From assembly GCF_007991455.1 (NCBI RefSeq), contig NZ_BJYJ01000017.1:1-50210 (forward strand): 50,210 nt of DNA, in the 5' to 3' direction. Both the position numbers and the translations under genes were made by a program. The stretch comes from Chryseobacterium hagamense (GTDB taxonomy: Bacteria > Bacteroidota > Bacteroidia > Flavobacteriales > Weeksellaceae). Positions 1 through 7,418 of the stretch are shown here, one piece after another (within the stretch, counting starts at the first letter, position 1; every line of letters starts with the position of its first letter). The notes under the pieces are model-generated. The model worked only from the letters and a program-made list of their open reading frames with translations, was not told where the DNA came from and ran no database searches.

Positions 1-91
1 ATAAGCCATAAGCCATAAGCCATAAGCCATAAGCCATAAGCCATAAGCCATAAGCCATAAGCCATAAGCCATAAGCCATAAGCCATAAGCC
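1..91. repeat. Heptanucleotide tandem array (ATAAGCC)x13, open at left edge
   Basis: Thirteen perfect head-to-tail copies of ATAAGCC are visible from the first base, so the array continues outside the window. It ends 2 bp after the stop codon of the M23 peptidase gene. Read in that gene's direction the unit is GGCTTAT. Because 7 is not a multiple of 3, three units (21 bp) encode a seven-residue repeat without a stop codon in that direction. Perfect copies suggest recent slippage expansion, or an assembly artefact. Confidence 0.95.
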
Positions 92-93
92 AG

Positions 94-1131
94 TTACAGA
101 TTCATAAACAGCTTCGGATTGACCGGCGTATTGTTTTTGTGCACTTCATAATGAAGATGAGGTCCGGTGGAACGTCCTGAATTTCCGGATTTGGCAATCA
201 CTTGTCCTACTTTTACCTTATCGTTTACCTTTGCCACCAATTGGGATAAATGTCCGTACAGCGTGGCCAGTCCGTTTCCGTGGGAAACAATCACACAGTT
301 TCCATAACCGCCTTTCTGTCCGGAGAAAATTACGGTGCCCGCAGCAGTGGCAATTACATCGGAACCGAAGGCAACGGCAATGTCCAGCCCTTTGTGAAAC
401 TGCATCTGGTCGGCTTCGGCAGGCGGATTGTTTTTCTCAGCCGGCTTGTCAGTATTAGCAGCAACTGCTTTTGAGGAAGTATTGGCTGTCGCAGGAGCGG
501 GGCCTGAAGAGGCCGCTTTCGGAGTCACCATCACTTTAACTTCCCTTTTATTTCCGTAGCTGTCTGTTACTTCAATGATCTTTTCCACAGGCTCAGCCTT
601 TACTTCAGGAGCGGCAGCGGCTACAACAGCCGGCTTTGCAGTACTACCGGTTTTTACAGCAGCGAAAACGGTTTTAAAAGGAATCGGGTTTTTCCTGACC
701 CCGAAGTTGGAGGAAATATACCCTTCGGTCGGCATTCCCAGCGGCACCTGCAACAGCTTATTCTGAAGGTTCATCAGGTACTGGCTGTACCGGTTGGCCT
801 GCTTGGCAAGATAAACGGAATTCGAAATGCTGTCTTTGCTGAGAATCGTTACTTTTTCGCTCGGAACATCCTTGGATTTAAGGAAAGAATTCAGCTCGGC
901 AACGGTCTGATCCATTAGTGTAAGATCGGTTTTCATCTTTAAATAATCCACACTGTCTTTTTCGGTGTTGATCTTCACAAGGTTTACTTCATAGTTTCTG
1001 TCATCTTTCTCGGAATACAGCTTGGCAATGAAAATCCCCTGGGCAAAAACTACTAGCAAAAGGCCTCCCAGAAGCACATTTACGTTCTTTTTACGGCTTA
1101 GAAATCTCTTCATTTTTCTTCTCTTAGTCAA
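94..1131 (-). CDS. Membrane-anchored M23 (LytM-type) peptidase with internal low-complexity insertion
   Basis: A probable cell-wall endopeptidase of the zinc-dependent M23 family, which cuts peptidoglycan cross-bridges, or a LytM-type activator of amidases. Residues 18-38 form one hydrophobic segment after a basic start, so the protein is probably tethered to the inner membrane and faces the periplasm. A helical region follows at about 45-130. The M23 zinc ligands are visible as HKGLD (H246, D250) and HLHYEV (H325, H327), with the YGHLS motif between them, so the active site looks complete. The first strand motif NFGVRKNPI (142-150) is separated from FHKGLD by some 94 Ala/Pro/Lys-rich residues, an insertion into the catalytic domain. 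A -7 box lies at 1153-1160. It is divergent from gpsA. Confidence 0.9.
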   Translation of the reverse strand: MTKRRKMKRFLSRKKNVNVLLGGLLLVVFAQGIFIAKLYSEKDDRNYEVNLVKINTEKDSVDYLKMKTDLTLMDQTVAELNSFLKSKDVPSEKVTILSKDSISNSVYLAKQANRYSQYLMNLQNKLLQVPLGMPTEGYISSNFGVRKNPIPFKTVFAAVKTGSTAKPAVVAAAAPEVKAEPVEKIIEVTDSYGNKREVKVMVTPKAASSGPAPATANTSSKAVAANTDKPAEKNNPPAEADQMQFHKGLDIAVAFGSDVIATAAGTVIFSGQKGGYGNCVIVSHGNGLATLYGHLSQLVAKVNDKVKVGQVIAKSGNSGRSTGPHLHYEVHKNNTPVNPKLFMNL

Positions 1132-1152
1132 TTACAAAACGGTTTAAGCCCG

Positions 1153-1160
1153 CAAATTTA
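1153..1160 (-). promoter_or_regulatory. TAnnTTTG promoter box for the M23 peptidase gene
   Basis: The minus strand reads TAAATTTG, a match to the flavobacterial -7 consensus TAnnTTTG, ending about 20 bp before the ATG. I see no clear TTG -33 element upstream. Confidence 0.5.
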
Positions 1161-1313
1161 ATTAAAAATAAACTTTAAGGCATATTTTTAACAGAACTTT
1201 AGGCATCCTGCTAATTAACGGCAGTTTAAATATTTAATTGTGCAGAAGTGTTAATTTAACATAAAATGGATTTTATCATGTCCCTAAACATTTTTCTTCC
1301 ATCTTTGTTTTAA

Positions 1314-1321
1314 TATATTTG
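1314..1321 (+). promoter_or_regulatory. TAnnTTTG promoter box for gpsA
   Basis: TATATTTG matches the flavobacterial -7 consensus and ends 17 bp before the gpsA ATG, which gives a very short leader. No clear -33 TTG is seen at the right distance. Confidence 0.5.
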
Positions 1322-1338
1322 CAGTTCACATTTCTATT

Positions 1339-2376
1339 ATGGCTAAAAAGAAAACCAGTACAGAATCGAATCCGAAAAAAAATAAAAATGACCTTCCGGT
1401 AGGGGTGGTAGGAAGCGGAAGTTTCGCTACGGCTATTGTGAAAATGCTGGTGGAAAACTGTAAAGTGGTCCATTGGTGCGTAAGGAATGAGTATGTAAAG
1501 GGCGCTATCGAGCAGAGGGGCCATAATCCCACTTACCTTACGGCAGTAAATTTTAACCTTAAAAATTTAAAGCTGACAACAGATATCAATGAACTCGTTT
1601 CCGCCTGTGAGGTCGTTGTGCTTGCGACCCCTTCCATTTATCTTTCGGATACGATGGAAAAGATGACGTGTGGCTGTACCGATAAAATTTTCGTTTCCGC
1701 CATCAAAGGAATCATTCCTAAAGTGAATGACGTGGTGGCACATTACCTGAGGGATGAATTCAAAATTGGTTTCCGCAACCAGGCAGTGATCGCGGGCCCC
1801 TGCCATGCCGAAGAAGTGGCCATGGAAAGGCTTTCCTATCTTACGGTTGCTACGGTAGAAGAGGAGGTTTCCACGAAACTGGTGAATATTTTCAATTCGG
1901 ATTTTATCAAGATGCATTCCAGCAAGGATCTGCTGGGAAATGAATACAGCGCCATCCTGAAAAATATTTTTGCTATCGGTGCCGGTATTGCCAGCGGCCT
2001 GGGCTACGGGGATAACTTTACGGCGGTTTTCGTCTCCAACGCCATCCGTGAAATGGAAACGTTCCTGGAAGCCATTTACGAAGCACCGCGGGATGTGAAT
2101 GAAAGTGCCTATCTTGGGGACTTACTGGTAACGGCATATTCCCTGTTCTCAAGAAACAGGAATCTCGGAAACCTGATCGGTAAAGGGTATACCGTAAAAT
2201 CTGCGATCCAGTCGATGAACATGGTCGCGGAGGGATATTACGCTGCCGATTCCATTTACAAAACCTCAAAGGAAAAAGGATTGAAACTTCCGATCGTGGA
2301 TACCATCTACAGTATCCTCTATGAAGGCAAAAATGCAGAAAAACAATTCAAAAAACTGACGGCCAAGCTGGATTAA
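1339..2376 (+). CDS. gpsA: Glycerol-3-phosphate dehydrogenase (NAD(P)+)
   Basis: Reduces dihydroxyacetone phosphate to sn-glycerol 3-phosphate in the cytoplasm, supplying the backbone for phospholipid synthesis. After a short Lys/Asn-rich N-terminus, the nucleotide-binding glycine motif is VVGSGSFATA at about residues 23-32. The family motifs SAIKG, the AGPCHAEE segment, and KNIFAIGAGIASGLGYGDN with its catalytic lysine follow in order. At 345 residues it has the usual length plus a slight N-terminal extension. The ATG at 1339 lies just behind a TAnnTTTG promoter box, which supports this start. It stands alone, divergent from the M23 gene. Confidence 0.95.
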   Translation: MAKKKTSTESNPKKNKNDLPVGVVGSGSFATAIVKMLVENCKVVHWCVRNEYVKGAIEQRGHNPTYLTAVNFNLKNLKLTTDINELVSACEVVVLATPSIYLSDTMEKMTCGCTDKIFVSAIKGIIPKVNDVVAHYLRDEFKIGFRNQAVIAGPCHAEEVAMERLSYLTVATVEEEVSTKLVNIFNSDFIKMHSSKDLLGNEYSAILKNIFAIGAGIASGLGYGDNFTAVFVSNAIREMETFLEAIYEAPRDVNESAYLGDLLVTAYSLFSRNRNLGNLIGKGYTVKSAIQSMNMVAEGYYAADSIYKTSKEKGLKLPIVDTIYSILYEGKNAEKQFKKLTAKLD

Positions 2377-2726
2377 TGATTTCATCCCATCTGATCTTAA
2401 AGAATTGATCGGTTAAAAAAATATTACTTAAAACCTAACAGCGGCTTACCTCAGAATCAGGTACAATCAAATTAACCTGCATGGAATGCCGTCCAATGAA
2501 ATGCGTGCCATCCATATCAATGCGTCCTGCTTTTTTCATAATATTTAAGTCCTGCTTTAATTATTCCATAATGATTAATCGTTTCAATGGTTAGCTATTG
2601 ATAATTTCCATTGGAATTGATGGCATAATAAAAACTTGTATTTTCAGGGAAAGTCAGGTGTTAAAATTTAACAAAGACCTGTTGTTTGTTAAAACTTTTC
2701 CCGAAATTTGATATAAAATATAGTTT
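2377..2726. other. AT-rich intergenic region between gpsA and mqo
   Basis: 350 bp with no supported gene. On the minus strand 2435-2539 there is a 34-codon open frame (starts MKKAGRIDMDG, ends at TAG) whose composition looks protein-like and is not low complexity. It could be a tiny gene or the remnant of a larger one, but nothing recognisable supports it. I see no strong hairpin terminator after gpsA. Confidence 0.6.
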
Positions 2727-4229
2727 ATGTCACAGCTTATCAGCAGAACACCCAAACCCAAATACGATGTGGTTTTAATCGGGGGAGGCATCATGAGTGC
2801 CACCCTGGCCACTTTGCTTCATGAATTTGATCCGAATCTTGAAATTGCCATCTTCGAAAGATTAGGCCGGTTTGCCAAGGAGAGTACCTCCGCCTGGAAC
2901 AATGCAGGAACCGGGCATTCTGCATTTTGTGAACTGAATTATACTCCTGAACAACCCGACGGCTCCATTGATATTTCCAAAGCGGAAAGCATTGCCGAGC
3001 AGTTTGAAATCTCCAAGCAGTTCTGGTCTTACCTTGTAACAAAGGGATACGTCAGAAGCCCTAAAGATTTCATCAATTCCTGTCCGCATATGAGCCTGGT
3101 CTTCGGGGAGAAGGATGCCGAATATCTGAAAAAGAGACACGATAAAATGTCAGCATCCGTTCTTTTCCAGGGAATGGAATTCACAACGGACCACGATAAA
3201 CTGAGGGAATGGATTCCTTTAGTGATGCAGAAGAGAAATCAGTCGGAAGTATTGGCCGCAACCAAAATGGATCTGGGGACCGATGTGAACTTCGGAACCC
3301 TGACCCGGAAAATGGGACGGCACCTGGTGGAAGATTCCAATGTGGAAGTGTTTCTGTACCATGAAGTAAAAGACATCGATCCGAAAGAAGACGGCACCTG
3401 GGAGATGAAGGTGAAAGACCGGATCAATAATCATAAACAGGAGGTGGAAGCAGACTTTGTATTCATCGGAGCAGGAGGGTATGCCCTGCCGTTGCTGGAC
3501 AGCTCGGATATTGAGGAAAGCGAAGGCTACGGCGGTTTTCCGGTTTCCGGACAATGGCTGGTGACCCACAACCAGGAGCTGGTCGCAAAACACCAGGCGA
3601 AGGTTTATACCCAGGCTACGGTGGGCGCTCCGCCCATGTCGGTTCCTCACCTTGACCTGAGAATTATCGATGGTGAAAAAGCGTTGCTGTTCGGGCCGTT
3701 TGCCGGATTCTCAACCAAATTTTTAAAAGAAGGAAGCTACCTGGATCTTCCGGAAAGCGTGAATACCAAAAATTTACGGTCCCTGTTCGGGGCGTGGTGG
3801 CACAATATTCCTTTGACGAAATACCTGATACAGCAGGTCGCCATGAATAAAGCCCAGCGCATACAGCATCTGAGGGAATTCGTCAAAGATGCCAAAGAAG
3901 AAGACTGGGAGCTGAAAGTGGCCGGACAAAGGGTTCAGGTTATCAAAAAAGATCAGAAAGACGGCGGGAAGCTGGAATTCGGAACCGAAGTCGTCGTGAA
4001 CAGGAAAGGAACAATCGCTTCTTTATTGGGAGCTTCGCCGGGCGCCTCCACTGCCGTTTACGCCATGCTGAATGTCCTGGAAAAATGTTTTCCTGAAAAA
4101 CTTCACGGCGAATGGAAGGAAAAACTGCTGGAAATGGTACCGTCATACGGCCAGAAATTAGCCGGCAACCCGGAGCTTACCCGGAAAGTAAGGGATTACT
4201 CCAAAGAAAAATTAGAACTGGAATATTAA
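2727..4229 (+). CDS. mqo: Malate:quinone oxidoreductase
   Basis: Oxidises malate to oxaloacetate and passes electrons through FAD to the quinone pool; a peripheral inner-membrane enzyme that replaces or supplements NAD-malate dehydrogenase in the TCA cycle. The FAD-binding motif LIGGGIMSATLA is at residues 17-28. Other Mqo signatures are the NNAGTGHSAFCELNYTP block near residue 58, the PVSGQWL segment, and the C-terminal SLLGASPGASTAVYAML block that contacts FAD. At 500 residues it is full length. The ATG at 2727 gives a protein that aligns with the family from the N-terminus. A palindromic repeat follows directly after the stop codon. Confidence 0.96.
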   Translation: MSQLISRTPKPKYDVVLIGGGIMSATLATLLHEFDPNLEIAIFERLGRFAKESTSAWNNAGTGHSAFCELNYTPEQPDGSIDISKAESIAEQFEISKQFWSYLVTKGYVRSPKDFINSCPHMSLVFGEKDAEYLKKRHDKMSASVLFQGMEFTTDHDKLREWIPLVMQKRNQSEVLAATKMDLGTDVNFGTLTRKMGRHLVEDSNVEVFLYHEVKDIDPKEDGTWEMKVKDRINNHKQEVEADFVFIGAGGYALPLLDSSDIEESEGYGGFPVSGQWLVTHNQELVAKHQAKVYTQATVGAPPMSVPHLDLRIIDGEKALLFGPFAGFSTKFLKEGSYLDLPESVNTKNLRSLFGAWWHNIPLTKYLIQQVAMNKAQRIQHLREFVKDAKEEDWELKVAGQRVQVIKKDQKDGGKLEFGTEVVVNRKGTIASLLGASPGASTAVYAMLNVLEKCFPEKLHGEWKEKLLEMVPSYGQKLAGNPELTRKVRDYSKEKLELEY

Positions 4230-4232
4230 AAT

Positions 4233-4302
4233 GTGAATGGTGAATGGTCAATTGTGAATCAGAAAATTGATATTTGAAGAATAATTGACCGTTCATCATT
4301 AC
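4233..4302. repeat. Palindromic intergenic repeat of the GTGAATGGTGAAT family
   Basis: The left arm GTGAATGGTGAATGG... (4233-4253) pairs with the right arm ending in CATCATTAC (4283-4302). The inner 13 bp, TGAATGGTCAATT against AATTGACCGTTCA, pair completely if one G-T pair is allowed. The same words recur in the two longer copies at 5873-6031 and 6152-6309, so this is a short member of that family. It could also act as the mqo terminator. Confidence 0.6.
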
Positions 4303-4319
4303 CTGTTACTCTTTTATCA

Positions 4320-4724
4320 ATGTCCGAAACCATTGTAAAACCCATTATCGTTAAAGAATTACTGGAATCCCTTCAGGCAAAAGTAGAAGAGGAACAGCAG
4401 GTGATTGTGCATTGCTGTTTTCCCGCTGCCCCGTTTCTGGGAAATCTTATCCGGATCTGGCAGTCCACTTACCTTTTCGATAACCAGTCGGAACACCGGA
4501 GTAAGCTCATCCATGCAGAAAATATTACCATTTATCCCAACTGGACGCCGGTTCCTTTTATGCGGGATTTCTGGTTTACCCTCGTTTTTTCAGGTTTGCC
4601 GAAAGGCTGCAAAAGCTTTGATCTCAAAGAAATAATCCCTGAAGAAGGCGGTTTCTTTGTGGAATCCATCAAGAGGAATTCGTCTGATATCTACCGGGTA
4701 AAAATTTCAGAATCCTATATCTAA
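4320..4724 (+). CDS. Conserved hypothetical protein (Bacteroidota)
   Basis: 134 residues, no signal peptide and no membrane segment. I cannot assign a function. Visible features are a Glu-rich helix at about 12-26, a Cys-Cys pair in IVHCCFPA (residues 28-35), a conserved-looking middle with IRIWQSTYL and SKLIHAENI, and a C-terminal GGFFVESIKRN segment. From memory, proteins with these IRIW, HAENI and GGF motifs occur as uncharacterised genes across the Bacteroidota, so it is likely a real small family. It lies between two repeat-containing intergenic regions and is followed after 45 bp by the DUF1684 gene. Confidence 0.7.
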   Translation: MSETIVKPIIVKELLESLQAKVEEEQQVIVHCCFPAAPFLGNLIRIWQSTYLFDNQSEHRSKLIHAENITIYPNWTPVPFMRDFWFTLVFSGLPKGCKSFDLKEIIPEEGGFFVESIKRNSSDIYRVKISESYI

Positions 4725-4769
4725 ATTATCAATGATCATTAAACTGATTGACACCAATTCGTCTCTGTC

Positions 4770-5384
4770 ATGAAAGAATACCTGTTTTTGTTCCTGTTCA
4801 TCCCTTCGCTGTTTTTCTCACAGAAGGTATCTAAAGAAGAATCCGAAATTAAAAAATTTCAGCAGGAGCTGAATGCAGAATACCGTAATCCCAAAGAAAC
4901 GCCTTTAAGAGGCGATAATTTTACCCATTTTAAAGAACATCCTTTCTTTCCGGTTGATATGAAATACAGGATCGCGGCAAAATTTACAAAAACGGAAAAT
5001 GCAGAACCTTTTGACCTGCCGACCTCTTCCGGGAAAACAAAAGCGTATAAAGAATATGGAAAAGCCAATTTTATCCTGGATGGGAAATCCTATACACTGA
5101 CTTTATATCAAAGCCAGGATCTGATCAAACAGAAAAAATACATGAATTATCTGTTCCTCCCGTTCCGTGACGCCACCAATGAAAAGGAAACCTATGGCGG
5201 CGGGAAATATATGGATTTAACCATTCCCAAAGGCAATACCGTCATTCTGGATTTTAATAAATCCTACCAGCCGTACTGCGCCTATAATGCGTATGACTAT
5301 AATTGTCCGGTAGTCCCTGAAGAAAACAGGCTGCCAATTGAAATCCGGGCGGGAGTGATGTACGAAGATATTTATCACCATTAA
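4770..5384 (+). CDS. DUF1684 family exported protein
   Basis: Residues 1-17 form a signal peptide ending near FFSQ, so the protein is exported to the periplasm or outer membrane face. The remainder matches DUF1684 as I know it: a FKEHPFFP-type segment, LDGKSYTLTLYQSQD, LFLPFRDATN with GGGKYMDL, then the hallmark FNKSYQPYCAYN and NCPVVPEENRLPIEIRAGV near the C-terminus. The molecular function of the family is unknown. The conserved Tyr/Cys/Asn-rich C-terminal block is intact. A 3-bp gap to the next gene implies co-transcription with the GNAT enzyme. Confidence 0.85.
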   Translation: MKEYLFLFLFIPSLFFSQKVSKEESEIKKFQQELNAEYRNPKETPLRGDNFTHFKEHPFFPVDMKYRIAAKFTKTENAEPFDLPTSSGKTKAYKEYGKANFILDGKSYTLTLYQSQDLIKQKKYMNYLFLPFRDATNEKETYGGGKYMDLTIPKGNTVILDFNKSYQPYCAYNAYDYNCPVVPEENRLPIEIRAGVMYEDIYHH

Positions 5385-5387
5385 AAG

Positions 5388-5861
5388 ATGGTCAGACTGC
5401 AATTTTTTAAAGACGAAGATTTTTCCGGTGTCGATTATGCACTGGATGAAATCCAGCTGCAGTACACTTCCTCTGCAGCCGATGCGCTCAAAAGAATAGC
5501 CGACCGGAATACCGGGCTTGAATTTCCGGTCACGGTTTTCAACAGCGACGTGCCTGCCGGATTTTTCACGCTGGACTTTGGGGAAGATAAAACGGAACTT
5601 ACCAGTCACCCGGATTCGGTTTTATTACGTTCTTTATCCATTCATCCTGAAATGCAGGGCAAAGGAATAGGAAAATCGGCCATGATCGAAGCAGATGGCT
5701 TTGTGCGTGAACATTTCAAAAACTGCCGTGAAATTGTTCTTGCCGTTAACCAAAATAATGTTTCCGCTTACAGGCTTTACGAAAAAGTAGGATACCGGTA
5801 TACGGGCAAGACAAGAATGGGCAGAAGCGGGCCGCAGTATCTGATGTCTAAAAGTATTTAA
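5388..5861 (+). CDS. GNAT family N-acetyltransferase
   Basis: A cytoplasmic acetyltransferase of the GNAT fold, which moves an acetyl group from acetyl-CoA to an amine. The acetyl-CoA loop is in SIHPEMQGKGIGKSAM (about residues 83-98, Q/GxGxG pattern). The C-terminal NQNNVSAYRLYEKVGYRYTG segment is the usual motif B region. The substrate cannot be told from sequence. It starts 3 bp after the DUF1684 stop codon. The stop codon is followed within 12 bp by a large repeat region. Confidence 0.85.
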   Translation: MVRLQFFKDEDFSGVDYALDEIQLQYTSSAADALKRIADRNTGLEFPVTVFNSDVPAGFFTLDFGEDKTELTSHPDSVLLRSLSIHPEMQGKGIGKSAMIEADGFVREHFKNCREIVLAVNQNNVSAYRLYEKVGYRYTGKTRMGRSGPQYLMSKSI

Positions 5862-5872
5862 ACCGATCGGTG

Positions 5873-6031
5873 AATGGTGAATTTTGCTCCGCAAGTGAAT
5901 GGTTAATCAAAAATCAGGATAAAATTGATAAGCGTAGCGGATTCACCCGCAGGAACTGACCATTGACCATTCGCCAGCGCAACAAATGTACCCGCAGGAA
6001 TTCACCATTCACCTCAAAGGAATCGCCGTTT
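5873..6031. repeat. Long intergenic repeat, copy 1 (about 159 bp)
   Basis: Nearly identical to 6152-6309, with a few substitutions and one single-base indel. The ends are inverted repeats: GTGAATGGTGAATT at 5870-5883 against AATTCACCATTCAC at 5999-6012. Inside, CCGCAGGAA...GACCATTC words recur. No ORF. It looks like a miniature, non-autonomous element related to the palindrome at 4233-4302. Confidence 0.85.
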
Positions 6032-6082
6032 ACAATTCTACCAACCATCAAAAGACTGGAACTGATGCCCTTCACCGCAATT

Positions 6083-6137
6083 CCCCTCCTCCGGAGGGGT
6101 GGCGAAAATTCAAAGAATTTTTAACGGGGTGGTTTTT
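6083..6137. repeat. GC-rich hairpin element between the two long repeats
   Basis: CCCCTCC (6083-6089) pairs with GGAGGGG (6093-6099). A second small palindrome, AAATTCAAAGAATTT (6106-6120), and ACGGGGTGGTTTTT follow. From memory this word order is a common intergenic repeat of Chryseobacterium and Flavobacterium genomes. It lies between two copies of another repeat, which suggests repeat-in-repeat insertion or duplication. Confidence 0.55.
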
Positions 6138-6151
6138 AAATGTGAATCGTC

Positions 6152-6309
6152 AATGGTGAATTTCGCTCCGCAAGTGAATGGCAATCAAAAATCAGGATAA
6201 AATTGATAAGCGTAGCGGATTCACCCGCAGGAACTGACCATTGACCATTCGTCAGCGCAGCATATGTACCCGCAGGAATTCACCATTCACCTCAAAGGAA
6301 TCGCCGTTT
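6152..6309. repeat. Long intergenic repeat, copy 2 (about 158 bp)
   Basis: Direct repeat of 5873-6031. The central part, from AATCAAAAATCAGG through GACCATTGACCATTCG, is almost base-for-base the same. The few differences (for example CGCCAGCGCAAC against CGTCAGCGCAGC) show the copies are not perfectly identical. The SDR promoter starts about 40 bp after this copy. Confidence 0.85.
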
Positions 6310-6347
6310 GTAAAAACTTTAATAAATTTTAATCCCTGTTTTTCGGG

Positions 6348-6375
6348 TTTGGCGTGAAACTTTCTGCTAAATTTG
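6348..6375 (+). promoter_or_regulatory. Promoter for the SDR gene (TTTG-N16-TAAATTTG)
   Basis: TTTG at 6348-6351 and TAAATTTG at 6368-6375 match the flavobacterial -33/-7 layout, with a slightly short 16-bp spacer. The box ends 20 bp before the ATG at 6396. Confidence 0.55.
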
Positions 6376-6395
6376 GGTAACATCAAAACATCAAT

Positions 6396-7205
6396 ATGGA
6401 AATCTCTCTTCACAATCAGGTGGCCATCATTACAGGCGCCTCCAGCGGAATCGGTTCAGGAATTGCAAAATCATTGGGTGCGGCCGGTGCCACAGTTATT
6501 GTCAACCATTCTTCGGAACATTCATCGGATGAAGCCAAAGCGGTCTTAAAGGAAATCACCGATGCCGGAGGAAGCGGAATTACCTGGCAGTGCGATGTTT
6601 CCAAAGAGGAAGAGGTTATCAGAATGTTCAGTGAAGTTGTTTCACAGTTCGGAACGGTGGATATTCTTGTCAATAACGCCGGGGTCCAGAAAGACGCCAG
6701 ATTCACCGAAATGACCCTTGATCAGTGGAATACGGTCATCGGCATTAATCTTACGGGACAGTTTTTATGCGCACGGGAAGCAATCAAAGAATTCCTCCGC
6801 CGTGGAATCGATACCTCACGCTCGGTGGCCTGTGGTAAAATCATTCACATCAGTTCGGTTCACGAAGTCATTCCATGGGCAGGACACGCCAATTATGCCG
6901 CCAGCAAGGGGGCCATCCGCATGCTGATGCAGACTTTGGCCCAGGAATACGGCGCCGACCGGATCCGCGTGAACTCCATTTGCCCGGGCGCCATCCAGAC
7001 GCCGATCAACAAAGGGGCATGGAGCACACCGGAAGCATTGAATTCGTTAATGACCCTCATTCCTTACAACCGGATCGGTCAGCCTCAGGATATCGGAAAC
7101 CTGGCGGTATTCCTTGCCAGCGACCAGGCAGACTATATTACCGGGGCCAGCATTTTCATCGATGGCGGAATGACGACTTTCGAAAGCTTTTCTACCGGAG
7201 GATAA
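6396..7205 (+). CDS. SDR family oxidoreductase, glucose 1-dehydrogenase-like
   Basis: A classical short-chain dehydrogenase/reductase using NAD(P). The Rossmann motif TGASSGIG is at residues 14-21, NNAG near residue 91, the catalytic Ser in HISSVHE, and Tyr/Lys in YAASK near residue 168. The PGAIQTPIN stretch and the GASIFIDGGM C-terminal signature are those of the glucose 1-dehydrogenase/FabG-like group. 269 residues is normal. The actual substrate is uncertain. The next gene on the same strand is a GH63-type glucosidase, so oxidation of released glucose is an attractive inference. The two genes are separated by 213 bp that contain a palindromic element, so they may not form a simple operon. 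Confidence 0.85.
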   Translation: MEISLHNQVAIITGASSGIGSGIAKSLGAAGATVIVNHSSEHSSDEAKAVLKEITDAGGSGITWQCDVSKEEEVIRMFSEVVSQFGTVDILVNNAGVQKDARFTEMTLDQWNTVIGINLTGQFLCAREAIKEFLRRGIDTSRSVACGKIIHISSVHEVIPWAGHANYAASKGAIRMLMQTLAQEYGADRIRVNSICPGAIQTPINKGAWSTPEALNSLMTLIPYNRIGQPQDIGNLAVFLASDQADYITGASIFIDGGMTTFESFSTGG

Positions 7206-7206
7206 C

Positions 7207-7305
7207 TTGGGCGCACATTTCCGGCTTTCACTACTCGCTTTTTTGTGCCGTGGCTTGTTCCGGGCTTACAAAAAGAGCTCAGACAGGCCGCTCAATCCGG
7301 GGCGC
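7207..7305. repeat. TTGGGCG-type intergenic palindromic element
   Basis: It starts 2 bp after the SDR stop codon with TTGGGCG. CGCTTTTTTGT (around 7237-7247) can pair with ACAAAAAGAG (7268-7277). It ends with CCGCTCAATCCGGGGCGC. I remember this order (TTGGGCG, poly-T arm, poly-A arm, CGCTCAATCC, closing GCGC) as a widespread post-gene element in Flavobacteriia. It may work as a terminator; no database was searched. Confidence 0.5.
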
Positions 7306-7418
7306 ATCTCAGCCTTAAGACAAACACTTGTTTTGCCGTCAGATGAGATGAGAACCAGCGGTAAAACATTCACTTCACCGATGATTATTTATCAATCATC
7401 ATTCATCACTTCTGACAC

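Noticed and set aside
1..91. CRISPR array
   Set aside because: Seven-base units without spacers; a simple tandem repeat. No cas genes.
5873..6309. Insertion sequence or composite transposon bounded by the 159-bp repeats
   Set aside because: No transposase frame in or between the copies; only about 120 bp of noncoding DNA lies between them.
6875..7318. 147-residue frame overlapping the end of the SDR gene
   Set aside because: Out-of-frame reading of the SDR C-terminus that runs into the palindromic element.
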